DNA from: Deltaproteobacteria bacterium
GTDB lineage: Bacteria > Desulfobacterota > Syntrophia > Syntrophales > Smithellaceae
Direction of reading: 5' to 3'
Length of the DNA: 20,400 nucleotides
Assembly: GCA_009668925.1 (NCBI GenBank)
Contig: SBEK01000056.1
Coordinates: forward strand, 1 to 20,400
Shown: positions 7,384-14,354 of the stretch, one piece after another
How positions within the stretch are numbered: position 1 is the first letter of the stretch
How the letters are laid out: each line of letters opens with the position of its first letter
Translations under genes and position numbers: made by a program
Notes under the pieces: generated by a model
Databases searched by the model: none
Seen by the model: only the letters and a program-made list of their open reading frames with translations
What the model was told of the DNA's origin: nothing

Positions 7384-8796
7384 TCAGCCGTGCTTGAAAA
7401 AGTGATAACCGGTTTGTGTTTTGAGCTGCTCCAGTCTTTTCTGCAGACCGGGCAGCACCTCCTTTCCCTCTTCCGTTCCAATGATATTTTGAAGCTCCCG
7501 CGGATCTTTTTTGAGATCGAAGAGCTGATTCCGCCAGGTGCCTTTCTGATACGTGACGTATTTGAAGTCTTTTGTCCGGACGGCCGCGATGCCGGGAATC
7601 GGGATCGGGAAGACCGGAAAATGTTCGTACAGGAAGGCGTCGCGTCCTTCCAGGGAAGGATTTTTTAAAAAGGGCGCCATGCTTTTTCCCTGCATGAACG
7701 CCGGAATCTCCGAGCCGATCATGTCCAGAAGCGTCGGCGCCAGGTCAATGTTCAGGACCATCTGATCCCGCCTGCCTGTCTGCCTCACCAGCTTCGGATA
7801 GCGGATAAAGAAAGGAATACGGATCGATTCCTCGTAGGCGTTGCGCTTGTCATAAAGCCCGTGTTCGCCGAAGAGATGCCCGTTGTCGCCGGCATAAACG
7901 ATGATTGTATTGTCCAGTTGGCCCGTCCGCTCGAGCGACTCCAAAAGCCGGCCCACCTGTTCGTCCACGGACGCCACCACCCGCAGGTAATTGCGGTACA
8001 GCATGTTCATCGGCATCGGCGCGCCCACAAAAATATCATTGTTCGTCAGCGTCACCCAGGTGTCCGATTCGGGGGGCAGATGAAGATCCTGACCTTCATA
8101 GAGTGTTTTCAGATGCGCAGGCGGGCGGAACCCGAAATGCACCGCCTTGTGCGACAGGTACAGGCAAAAAGGCTTTGTTCTTTTCTTTTCGATGAACTGC
8201 AGGGCCAGATCCGTCAGGTCGTTGGTGATGTACTTTCCGGGCCGCGGCGTCTCGACGCCGTTGATCACCAGCGGGCAGTCGTAATAAACGCCCTGGCCGC
8301 CTTCCTTGGTGAATGTGATGAACTCGTCGACACCCCTCAATTTAGGCAGGCGGTCGCCGGGCATGTGCCACTTGCCGATGAAGGCCGTCTCGTAGCCGGC
8401 CTTTTTGATCAGTTCCATGAAGGTGACATTCCGGTCGTTCCACATGGTGTGATTGGTGACGACACCGTGCGTATGCGCGTATTGTCCCGTGAGAAAACTG
8501 GCGCGCGACGGGCTGCACAGCGATGTTGTCACAAAGGCGTTCCGGAAATTGGCGCCTTCATTGGCGATGCGGTCCAGGTTGGGGGTTTTCACCACGGGAT
8601 GTCCCATGCAGCTGAAGGCATCGTAGCGATGATCGTCGGTCAGGATAAAAAGGATGTTGGGTTTTTTATCGCCTGCGTAAAGCCCTGCCGGGGCCAGCGG
8701 TCCCATCATCCCCGCCAGTGTTGCGGCGCCGGCCATCATGATGACGTTTCGCCGGGTCAGTTCTCTGGTGAAGAAATCTTTATCGTTGCCGGTCAT
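7384..8796 (-). CDS. Tat-exported FGly-type (Cys) sulfatase
   Basis: The 470-aa protein should hydrolyse sulfate esters outside the cytoplasm; the substrate is unknown. A Tat signal is visible (LTRRNVIMMAGAATLAGMM, about 13-31). Metal-binding Asp54 and Asp55 sit in ILTDDHRYD. The sulfatase signature CSPSR has Cys94 as the residue converted to formylglycine, and GDNG with following GEHG occurs later in the fold. A Cys-type enzyme in an anaerobe would need an anSME-type maturase, which is not in the window. The start at 8796 overlaps the upstream stop as TAATG, with GGGAGG just before it. The reading frame is open a further 159 codons upstream, but that stretch runs through the membrane-protein gene in another frame and precedes the signal peptide, so it is not used. 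Confidence 0.93.
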   Translation of the reverse strand: MTGNDKDFFTRELTRRNVIMMAGAATLAGMMGPLAPAGLYAGDKKPNILFILTDDHRYDAFSCMGHPVVKTPNLDRIANEGANFRNAFVTTSLCSPSRASFLTGQYAHTHGVVTNHTMWNDRNVTFMELIKKAGYETAFIGKWHMPGDRLPKLRGVDEFITFTKEGGQGVYYDCPLVINGVETPRPGKYITNDLTDLALQFIEKKRTKPFCLYLSHKAVHFGFRPPAHLKTLYEGQDLHLPPESDTWVTLTNNDIFVGAPMPMNMLYRNYLRVVASVDEQVGRLLESLERTGQLDNTIIVYAGDNGHLFGEHGLYDKRNAYEESIRIPFFIRYPKLVRQTGRRDQMVLNIDLAPTLLDMIGSEIPAFMQGKSMAPFLKNPSLEGRDAFLYEHFPVFPIPIPGIAAVRTKDFKYVTYQKGTWRNQLFDLKKDPRELQNIIGTEEGKEVLPGLQKRLEQLKTQTGYHFFKHG

Positions 8797-9371
8797 TACA
8801 TGCCTCCCGGGCTTAAGAAAATTCTGGAGTAGGTGTCCATGTAAAAGTAGTAGAAACTGTGCCCGCCGTTGAACAGCAGAATAAACGTCATGACAAAGCC
8901 AATGATCAGCACCAGCCCCGATTTGAATTCCAGAATTTTGACGGAATGATCGCCGGTGCGCTTCCGGTAGAGCATTCGGCACCAGATCTCGGAGATGCCC
9001 ATGCAAAGAAGCGCGACAAAAATCGTGCCCAGAATGACGGCATGGAAGCAGGCATAAAGAAGTTCCGCGCCGGAATAGATGCCGACGAAGTCGAAAAGGA
9101 CTTTTGCGTCCCAGACCACCGGGGTGACCAGGCAGACCAGCAGCCTCTCGCCGAATGTCGCGCCCCGGAAAAAGGCCAGTGTGTTGGCGATCATGGCGCC
9201 CAGCCAGATACTGACAAACATGCCGACGGCTGCAAGATTGATGAAGACGGTGTGAAGGATCTGAGGTTTCCACCAGCGGCTGGCGTTGTAAAGGTTAATC
9301 GAGACGATCATCAGGCAAAGGACAACGGCGGCGGGAAAGATCATGCGCTGCAATACCGGCTTTTTCTCCAT
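8796..9371 (-). CDS. Five-helix membrane protein coupled to the sulfatase gene
   Basis: The 191-aa protein has hydrophobic segments at about 10-28, 40-66, 76-94, 104-128 and 150-178, so it is an integral inner-membrane protein. I do not recognise the family. The ATG at 9371 is preceded by GAGGATAGCTCC; an upstream in-frame ATG at 9398 lacks such a site. Its stop overlaps the sulfatase start (TAATG), so the two are translationally coupled, which suggests a shared role such as anchoring or moving the sulfatase or its substrate. There is no signal-peptide cleavage site or enzymatic motif. Polar residues inside the membrane region (NLYNASRWW, VVWDAK, GGHSFYYFY) could line a site. Confidence 0.8.
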   Translation of the reverse strand: MEKKPVLQRMIFPAAVVLCLMIVSINLYNASRWWKPQILHTVFINLAAVGMFVSIWLGAMIANTLAFFRGATFGERLLVCLVTPVVWDAKVLFDFVGIYSGAELLYACFHAVILGTIFVALLCMGISEIWCRMLYRKRTGDHSVKILEFKSGLVLIIGFVMTFILLFNGGHSFYYFYMDTYSRIFLSPGGM

Positions 9372-9454
9372 GGAGCTATCCTCAAAATTCACAGTCACAT
9401 ATGGAGATCAATTGTACGAACCGAAGGCAGTTCGATATCCTTCAAAGCACAGGG

Positions 9455-9483
9455 AGTATAAGAGCGGATGCTTATTGTGTCAA
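9455..9483 (-). promoter_or_regulatory. Sigma-70-type promoter of the membrane protein-sulfatase pair
   Basis: TTGACA (9483-9478) and TATACT (9460-9455) on the minus strand are separated by 17 bp, almost consensus, about 84 bp before the ATG at 9371. No operator is obvious, so expression may be constitutive. Confidence 0.75.
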
Positions 9484-9601
9484 CCGGTTTTCGGTTTGCG
9501 AATTGCCATAAATAAAATGTTACCGAAGGAGGAGTTAAAAAAGGTTCGTTGACTCAAAAACCGATGTTACCGAGAAGAGAATCGGAAACGGAGGTTTTTG
9601 T

Positions 9602-9712
9602 ATGAGTCCCCAGGCCAAGGAAGAGTATTTTGAAGTTCTGGTTAAGCGTTATAAAGAGGCCGGCCGCAAAGAAAAGACCAAGATCATCGATGAATGCTGC
9701 CAGGCTGTATAG
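9602..9712 (+). pseudogene. Remnant of an IS transposase N-terminus
   Basis: The 36-codon frame starts MSPQAKEEYFEVLVKRYKEA and ends early at a TAG that belongs to a tandem repeat. The opening, with KEKTKIIDECC, resembles the start of integrase-core (ISNCY/IS481-like) transposases, whose normal length is several hundred residues. A good ribosome site, GGAGG, is kept 9 bp upstream. This identification is from memory of the family. The rest of the element is absent. Confidence 0.55.
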
Positions 9713-9772
9713 GGGACGTACTTAAAAATATAAATCGGGCTGTATAGGGGACGTACTTAAAAATATAAATCG
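9703..9772. repeat. 35-bp sequence in perfect tandem duplicate
   Basis: Two identical 35-bp units, 9703-9737 and 9738-9772, each begin GGCTGTATAGGGGACGTACT and continue AT-rich. The left edge is fused to the transposase remnant and the right edge abuts the tail of a REP-associated transposase. GGGGACGT-type motifs often flank such transposases. Two copies with no spacer do not make a CRISPR. Confidence 0.85.
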
Positions 9773-9779
9773 GCTTCAT

Positions 9780-9892
9780 TCAATCGCGTAGGAGTTGTCC
9801 TCAACAAGTATCTTGCCCCTTCTGACGGAATAGGTAATCGCTGCTTGTGTCCGCTTCAATAGTTTTGCCAGCTCGCTTTGCGGAATTCTGGG
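9780..9892 (-). pseudogene. C-terminal fragment of a REP-associated (Y1) transposase
   Basis: The minus-strand frame reads IPQSELAKLLKRTQAAITYS, then VRRGKILVEDNSYAIE and stop TGA at 9782-9780. This looks like the DNA-binding tail found at the end of many REP-associated tyrosine transposases, where AVSxSVRRGEKI is typical. A stop codon immediately upstream (9895-9893) and the lack of the catalytic HUH domain make it a fragment of about 36 residues. It is flanked by GGTCAGGTCTGCCTTTGACC (9891-9910), a short REP-like hairpin. Confidence 0.55.
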
Positions 9893-9933
9893 TCAGGTCT
9901 GCCTTTGACCTTTATGCCCAGTTCTATCTCTTC

Positions 9934-10011
9934 TTATAGATTCCATTCATGTGACGCATAAAAGCGATCCGCGTTCGCTCGATAATACTTCACCAAATCC
10001 GCAAATTTAAG
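9934..10011 (-). pseudogene. Unidentified 25-codon C-terminal fragment
   Basis: Between stops, the minus strand reads LKFADLVKYYRANADRFYAS, then HEWNL and a TAA (9936-9934). The composition is protein-like and it lies between other gene fragments, but there is no start and I do not recognise the family. Confidence 0.25.
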
Positions 10012-10036
10012 TCAACAGCAGACCTGCTCCCTTTGT

Positions 10037-10261
10037 TTATCCAAAGTGTTTTGATAGCAGGCGAAAAAAAACCATGTCTACGCCGACGACAAAAAGAAAG
10101 AAGGGAAATACAAGATCGGCGAGCGCGCAGCCATGCCAGTTTGCGTGCTGCAGGATTGGATAAACATGCCGTGAACTTCCCGGGCTGTTGACCTGGATCA
10201 TCAGCATGATGGTCATGCTCCTCAAAACAACCAGGGCAAGATATCGGTTGGGTTGCTGCAT
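10037..10261 (-). pseudogene. N-terminal fragment of a NagX/HGSNAT-like membrane acyltransferase
   Basis: Residues 6-60 of this 74-codon frame match the start of the DUF5009/heparan-glucosaminide N-acetyltransferase-like family: RYLALVVLRSMTIMLMIQVN, then NWHG and DLVFPFFLFVVG. Intact members have about 350-400 residues and usually DVLRG where VVLRS stands here. The frame loses homology after VGVDMVF and stops. It has no clear ribosome site, so it is probably a truncated, decaying gene. Confidence 0.6.
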
Positions 10262-10342
10262 AGATCTGATGCTAGAATATTTTGTCCCGGATTGCCACCA
10301 AATCGCTCAGGAGAAAATCATCAACAGACGGGCAGGATTCGG

Positions 10343-10371
10343 TTGACTTTGAGAAGAGGCTTTTTTATATT
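10343..10371 (+). promoter_or_regulatory. Sigma-70-type promoter of the small exported protein gene
   Basis: TTGACT (10343-10348) and TATATT (10366-10371) are 17 bp apart, about 45 bp before the ATG at 10416. This supports independent expression of the gene. Confidence 0.65.
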
Positions 10372-10415
10372 CCCCGAGAAGGGTATGCTTGCAAAAATCA
10401 CAAAAGGAGTATGCT

Positions 10416-10838
10416 ATGAAAAGAGGATTTGTATTATTTCTTGTTGGCGGGTGCCTGTTTCTTTCGATGGCGGCTCACGCAGCGGGCGTGGATTTGACCG
10501 GATACTGGCAGTTCAGTTTTCCCGACGGCAAGCAGGGCTACATGACGCTGGCCAAAACCGGCGGAAACGGCGGGCCAAACGCCCCTTCGTACAAGGGGAA
10601 AATCAATATCAGCGGATTTGGTGAGTACAATATCTACTGCATCCAGACACCGGACTATCACACACCGGGCAATGCCTTTTCCATTAACATCTCCGATCCC
10701 GTGTCACTGCGGAGTTTTTGCTTTACCGTCACTGGGACCAAAACCATGCCGGGTAAAATGTGTGGCTCGGGATGGCAGGGCGTGGAGTACAAAATCTGGA
10801 AATCATTCGAGAAGGGATTCACGGCAAACAGAAACTAG
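10416..10838 (+). CDS. Small exported protein of unknown function
   Basis: The 140-aa protein has a clear Sec signal peptide (MKRGFVLFLVGGCLFLSMAAHA, cleavage after AHA at 20-22). The mature part of about 118 residues begins AGVDLTGYWQFSFPDGKQGY, a pattern like small beta-rich periplasmic proteins that open with a D-x-x-G-x-W motif. Three cysteines remain after cleavage (IYCIQ, SFCFT, KMCGS), so a disulfide is possible. AAAGGAG (10403-10409) lies 6 bp before the ATG. An in-frame ATG at 10389 lies upstream of that site and is not used. It has its own promoter and no operon partner. I do not recognise the family. Confidence 0.8.
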   Translation: MKRGFVLFLVGGCLFLSMAAHAAGVDLTGYWQFSFPDGKQGYMTLAKTGGNGGPNAPSYKGKINISGFGEYNIYCIQTPDYHTPGNAFSINISDPVSLRSFCFTVTGTKTMPGKMCGSGWQGVEYKIWKSFEKGFTANRN

Positions 10839-10930
10839 TGAAGCGTGAAGGGTGAAGAAGAAAGGTTAAAGTTTTACGTTTTAAGATTTGAGAATAAACA
10901 AATATATGTATTTCAGTTTTCAAACAATCC

Positions 10931-11005
10931 GCAGTTACACCGGGGCGTGACTTAAGCGAATGATGGCCGAGGACATTGAGCAAAGGCATGCCCCGGTGTG
11001 ACTGC
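10931..11005. repeat. Long inverted repeat with 19-bp arms
   Basis: GCAGTTACACCGGGGCGTG (10931-10949) pairs over all 19 positions with CATGCCCCGGTGTGACTGC (10987-11005), with two G-T wobbles. The loop is 37 nt. The wobbles keep the RNA stem intact, which fits a folded transcript or a mobile REP-type unit. It lies between the small exported protein and the dehydratase operon's 3' end. Confidence 0.75.
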
Positions 11006-11019
11006 CGCTTTTAAAATGC

Positions 11020-11190
11020 GAGATTGCCACGTCGGCCGAGGGCCTCCTCGCAATGACAGCGGGGAAGAGATTGCCGCGCGTTCCGAGGGAACGCAATGAC
11101 GAAAGGTCCTGGATTCCCGCCTCCGCGGGAATGACGATTGAAGAGATTGCCACCACCCCCGGCGCATTGCGCCACCCCCGCCAGCGGGGG
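11020..11190. repeat. Cluster of REP-like palindromes after the dehydratase operon
   Basis: Two units beginning GAGATTGCC and ending GCAATGAC start at 11020 and 11067 (47-bp period), with a third GAGATTGCC at 11143. Three tight palindromes follow: ATTCCCGC-CTCC-GCGGGAAT (11113-11132), GGCGCATTGCGCC (11161-11173) and CCCCCGC-CA-GCGGGGG (11175-11190). The last begins 12 bp beyond the activator stop at 11202 and may act as a 3' end structure on the minus strand, though no U-tract follows. Confidence 0.75.
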
Positions 11191-11201
11191 ACATCAGCCG
11201 G

Positions 11202-11978
11202 TCAGGCGGCGGTTTGGGCCAGGCGGGCGGCGCCGATGGCGCCGGTCATCTGGGCCTGCGGCGAAACGGCGATGGCGTATCCCAGCGCCTCTTCGAGCGC
11301 TTTGACGACGCCGATGTTTTTGGCGACGCCGCCGGTCATCATGATGGCGGCGGCGGAAGCGATGCCCAAGCGGGCGGCCATCGCGGCCACCCGTGAGGCG
11401 ATCGCCTTGTGGATTCCGGCGATGATGTTTTCCCTTTTTTCCCCGCGGGCGATGAGCGAAACAACTTCGGACTCAGCAAAAACCGCGCAGAGGCTGCTGA
11501 TTGGCGCGGGGCTGTCCGCGGCAAGCGACAGCGCCCCGAAATTGTCCAGATCGACTTCGAGGGCCCGTGCCATCACTTCCAGAAAGCGCCCCGTGCCGGC
11601 GGCGCATTTGTCGTTCATGACGAAATTGGCGACGTTGCCGACATCATTGAGGATGATCGCTTTGCTGTCCTGGCCGCCGATGTCGATCACGGCGCGGATG
11701 GCGGGATTCAAATGGCGGGCTCCCGCGGCATGACACATGATTTCGGTGAAGGTCTTGGTGGCAAACGGGACGCTATTGCGGCCGTAGCCGGTAGCCACAA
11801 TGCCGCGGATCTGTTCTGGGTTCACGCGATGATCCGCCAGCAGCCGCTCGTAGATCGTGAGCGCGGCCGTTCCGGCGTTGTAGCCGGTAAAACAGGAATT
11901 GGCGGCGACGAGCGCTTCGCCTTTCATCAGCGCCCCCTTGGCCGTTACGGACCCGATATCAATGCCGACCGTGTACAT
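11202..11978 (-). CDS. 2-Hydroxyacyl-CoA dehydratase activator, BadF/BcrA/HgdC-type ATPase
   Basis: The 258-aa protein is the ATP-driven electron injector for the two subunits encoded upstream. The ASKHA-fold phosphate motifs are DIGSVTAKG (7-15) and GGQDSK (101-106), and MTGGVAKN forms part of the nucleotide site. Cys125 (DKCAAGTGRF) and Cys164 (SSLCAVFAE) match, in spacing and context, the pair that holds the [4Fe-4S] cluster between monomers in Acidaminococcus HgdC. It should work as a homodimer in the cytoplasm. One base separates its ATG from the previous stop (TGAGATG), so translation is probably coupled. Class I benzoyl-CoA reductases use two different ATPase subunits; only one is present here, which favours a hydroxyacyl-CoA dehydratase-like system. 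Confidence 0.94.
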   Translation of the reverse strand: MYTVGIDIGSVTAKGALMKGEALVAANSCFTGYNAGTAALTIYERLLADHRVNPEQIRGIVATGYGRNSVPFATKTFTEIMCHAAGARHLNPAIRAVIDIGGQDSKAIILNDVGNVANFVMNDKCAAGTGRFLEVMARALEVDLDNFGALSLAADSPAPISSLCAVFAESEVVSLIARGEKRENIIAGIHKAIASRVAAMAARLGIASAAAIMMTGGVAKNIGVVKALEEALGYAIAVSPQAQMTGAIGAARLAQTAA

Positions 11979-11979
11979 C

Positions 11980-13221
11980 TCAGGCCGCCCCCTTGCTCGC
12001 CCGGATCATTTCCATGAAGGCTTCGATCCGCGTTTGAATCTGCGCTTCGGAGAAATTCCGCTCGTCGCACATATCGGCTTCGAGCATCAGCGAAGGGATG
12101 CCCCGTTCGCGCTCGACGATTTTCTGGATGTCGTACTGCCCGAAGGAATACGGCTTGCAACTGCGGTTGGAGTGCATGACGATGCCGTCGGCCCCGTACT
12201 TGTCGATCATCGACAGGACGATTTCAGCCATTTTGTCCACACCGATATTGAGGTAGATGCGCGTGTAGGATTCCGCAGCCGAACCGATGAAATCATTTTC
12301 GTTGACGTATTTGAGCGAGCCGCACCAGGCCGAGGTGTAGGTATCGGCCACCAGGCAGGCGTCGTGTTTGGCGAATTCCTGCGACAGCCATTTCAGCCGG
12401 TACCAGATCGGCAGGTTGTCCCACAGAAGCCTATAGCGCTCGCGCGGGATGGCGCCCTGACCTGCGGCGGCGCGGCGGCGCATTTCATCGCGCAGCCCCG
12501 TGTAGAAGTCGATTGTCGTGCTCGTCCCCCGGAGCGTGACGATCAGCGCAAGATAGAAAAAGGCGTCGAAGGCGGTGAGCGGCGAGGGACGGCTTACGGC
12601 CGTGTCCAGCACTTCCTGCCAGAGCAGCTGCCCCTCGTACGAGATTTTGCCGACTTCCGCCATGCGGTCCCGATCCATCTTGCGGCCGCAGACGTTTTCC
12701 AGAAAGAGGATGTATTCGTCCATCTGCCTCTGCACATATTTTCTCATCTCCGCGGAAAATTCCGTGTGCACGATGGGGGTGTCGAAAATGAACAGCGGCA
12801 CCTTGAAATAGCGGGCCTGTATTTCGTACCACTTGAGAACGGTCCCGCAAATGTTGTTGCAGCACACCAGCATGTCCGGCTCGGGGAGTCCGCCGATGGG
12901 GCCGCCGTTGACGGTGGCGCAGGAAATGTCGCCGCGGGCGTAAGAGCAGAGATCGCTTGAATAGCCCATCTCCTCGGCCTTCTTGCAAAGATCAACGCCC
13001 ATCTTGCTCGCGCCGATCATGGCGCCGTGGTTTTCCGGATAAACGGGGATGACGTCCATGGCGATGAGGGGCTCCACCGGGCCGCCGCTCGTGATCCAGG
13101 CCACCAGTTTTTTATTCTGCCGCGCCATCTTGGCGTCGATGTAATACGTGGTCATGATGTCCCGCATCTGCTTTTCGTAGTTGACGGGTTTCTTTTCAGT
13201 ACCTTCGGTATTTTCTTTCAT
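11980..13221 (-). CDS. 2-Hydroxyacyl-CoA dehydratase-family subunit (HgdA/FldB/BcrB-like)
   Basis: The 413-aa protein belongs to the HGD-D family of [4Fe-4S] enzymes that take a high-energy electron from an HgdC-type activator. Candidate cluster cysteines in conserved contexts are Cys92 (LCSYARGD), Cys121/Cys125 (CCNNICGTV) and Cys355 (NRSCKPYSFGQYD). The C-terminal pattern LMLEADMCDERNFSE is typical of the larger subunit. AAAGGAGATCCC precedes the ATG at 13221. The gene is 11 bp after the partner subunit's stop. The heterodimer should act on a CoA thioester in the cytoplasm, eliminating water or reducing a ring. Sequence alone does not separate dehydratase from benzoyl-CoA-reductase-like activity. 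Confidence 0.9.
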   Translation of the reverse strand: MKENTEGTEKKPVNYEKQMRDIMTTYYIDAKMARQNKKLVAWITSGGPVEPLIAMDVIPVYPENHGAMIGASKMGVDLCKKAEEMGYSSDLCSYARGDISCATVNGGPIGGLPEPDMLVCCNNICGTVLKWYEIQARYFKVPLFIFDTPIVHTEFSAEMRKYVQRQMDEYILFLENVCGRKMDRDRMAEVGKISYEGQLLWQEVLDTAVSRPSPLTAFDAFFYLALIVTLRGTSTTIDFYTGLRDEMRRRAAAGQGAIPRERYRLLWDNLPIWYRLKWLSQEFAKHDACLVADTYTSAWCGSLKYVNENDFIGSAAESYTRIYLNIGVDKMAEIVLSMIDKYGADGIVMHSNRSCKPYSFGQYDIQKIVERERGIPSLMLEADMCDERNFSEAQIQTRIEAFMEMIRASKGAA

Positions 13222-13232
13222 GGGATCTCCTT

Positions 13233-14354
13233 TTACAGCATTTCTAAAAAAGCTTCGAAGCGGGTTTTCAACTGTCCTCCGGCCGGCAGCGAATCGTCCA
13301 TTTCCACGGACATGAGCGGAATGCCGGCCTCATCAAGGTGCGCTTTGATGTAAGGGAAGTCGAAAGCATGGGGATCGCAGAACTTGAACAAAAGGAAAAT
13401 GACTCCCGCGGCGTTCTTTTCTTTGGCGAGTTTCGCAAGATGCCGGCCGCGGCCGTCGAGGTCGGCATGTTTGGCGGGGCAGACGATCCGGTTCATGAGC
13501 CTCTCGCCGATCGCGGAAACCGGATCAGCACCGGACTCAACGGTACCCATGAAATAGCGGGCCCCCGTGCAGAAATCGTCCCAAACCAAACCGCCGCCCG
13601 CTTCCTCGATCATACCGTAGATGTCGGGCTGGTTGCACATGCCGCCGGCCAAGAGAATGCGCTTCACCGGCTTGTCTTTCGCTTTGGCTGCAAGTTCTTT
13701 CAGGTCGGCAACGGTATCCGCAATCATTGGCGCCAGCCGTTCCCGGGCCATAACCATGGACGCGCGGACGATGGCATACAAATCATCGCCCGGCAGGAGC
13801 TCGGGATGCCGGTTGCGGATGTCGTAAATTTCCCCGATCGACTTGCGGATGCTGTTGGTAGTCGCAATCGCCTTTTGCAGCGCTTCATCGGAAATTTCGG
13901 CATTGAGCTTTGCGGCCAGGTCCTTCCGGAATTTGCCGAGAACGTCCATCATGTAGTCTTTGGCGCTGGCCGTATCGAGCTTGACGGGCAGGGTGACATC
14001 CAGATGAAAACCGAAGGGGATATTCATCCGCCAGATGTCGGAGAGCCGCTGCATGGAATCGCAGGTGTGCGGAAAAACCATTCCGTCCAGAACGTTGACC
14101 CTCCCGGACAGGCCTTCCTCCAGAATTCCGCGGACCGGGGAGCAGCAGTAGGACTGCAGGTGGGAGTCGGCCAGGCTGATGTGCTGTTTGGTTCCGAAAA
14201 GCCTCAGCGGATGAGCGCCCGCGGCCAGGATGATTTCCTCGGGCGTGTAGGAGCAGGTGTAGCCGATGATCTTCTTGCCGGTTTCGTTTTTCAATTGTCG
14301 GGCGTAGTCGACGGGATCGGCTGCGGCCCGGCGGTATTCTTCCAGATGCTTCAT
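13233..14354 (-). CDS. 2-Hydroxyacyl-CoA dehydratase-family subunit (HgdB/FldC/BcrC-like)
   Basis: The 373-aa protein is the smaller HGD-D-family partner. Cysteines in family positions are Cys34 (GYTCSYTPEE), Cys70/71 (SYCCSPVRG), Cys98 (PHTCDS) and Cys326 (FKFCDPHAFDFPYI). The C-terminal block, from KFCDP through GQLKTRFEAF, is characteristic of the BcrC/HgdB side of the family. Its ATG overlaps the ligase stop as TAATG, with GGAGGGAAA just upstream, so translation is coupled to the ligase. It should form the catalytic heterodimer with the 11980-13221 product. Confidence 0.9.
   Translation of the reverse strand: MKHLEEYRRAAADPVDYARQLKNETGKKIIGYTCSYTPEEIILAAGAHPLRLFGTKQHISLADSHLQSYCCSPVRGILEEGLSGRVNVLDGMVFPHTCDSMQRLSDIWRMNIPFGFHLDVTLPVKLDTASAKDYMMDVLGKFRKDLAAKLNAEISDEALQKAIATTNSIRKSIGEIYDIRNRHPELLPGDDLYAIVRASMVMARERLAPMIADTVADLKELAAKAKDKPVKRILLAGGMCNQPDIYGMIEEAGGGLVWDDFCTGARYFMGTVESGADPVSAIGERLMNRIVCPAKHADLDGRGRHLAKLAKEKNAAGVIFLLFKFCDPHAFDFPYIKAHLDEAGIPLMSVEMDDSLPAGGQLKTRFEAFLEML

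Noticed and set aside
8797..9273. N-terminal extension of the sulfatase by 159 codons
   Set aside because: It overlaps the membrane-protein gene in another frame, precedes the Tat signal and has Arg/His/Gly-rich composition typical of an out-of-frame reading. The TAATG start with GGGAGG explains the gene.
9703..9772. CRISPR array
   Set aside because: There are only two repeat units and they are directly adjacent with no spacer.
11161..11173. GGCGCATTGCGCC as a third operator of the left activator
   Set aside because: The arms match, but the centre is 1 bp instead of 4, and it sits in a REP cluster at an operon's 3' end.
11202..14354. Class I benzoyl-CoA reductase (BcrABCD)
   Set aside because: Only one ATPase subunit and no ferredoxin gene are present. 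The single activator with two catalytic subunits fits the 2-hydroxyacyl-CoA dehydratase plan better, though ring reduction is not excluded.
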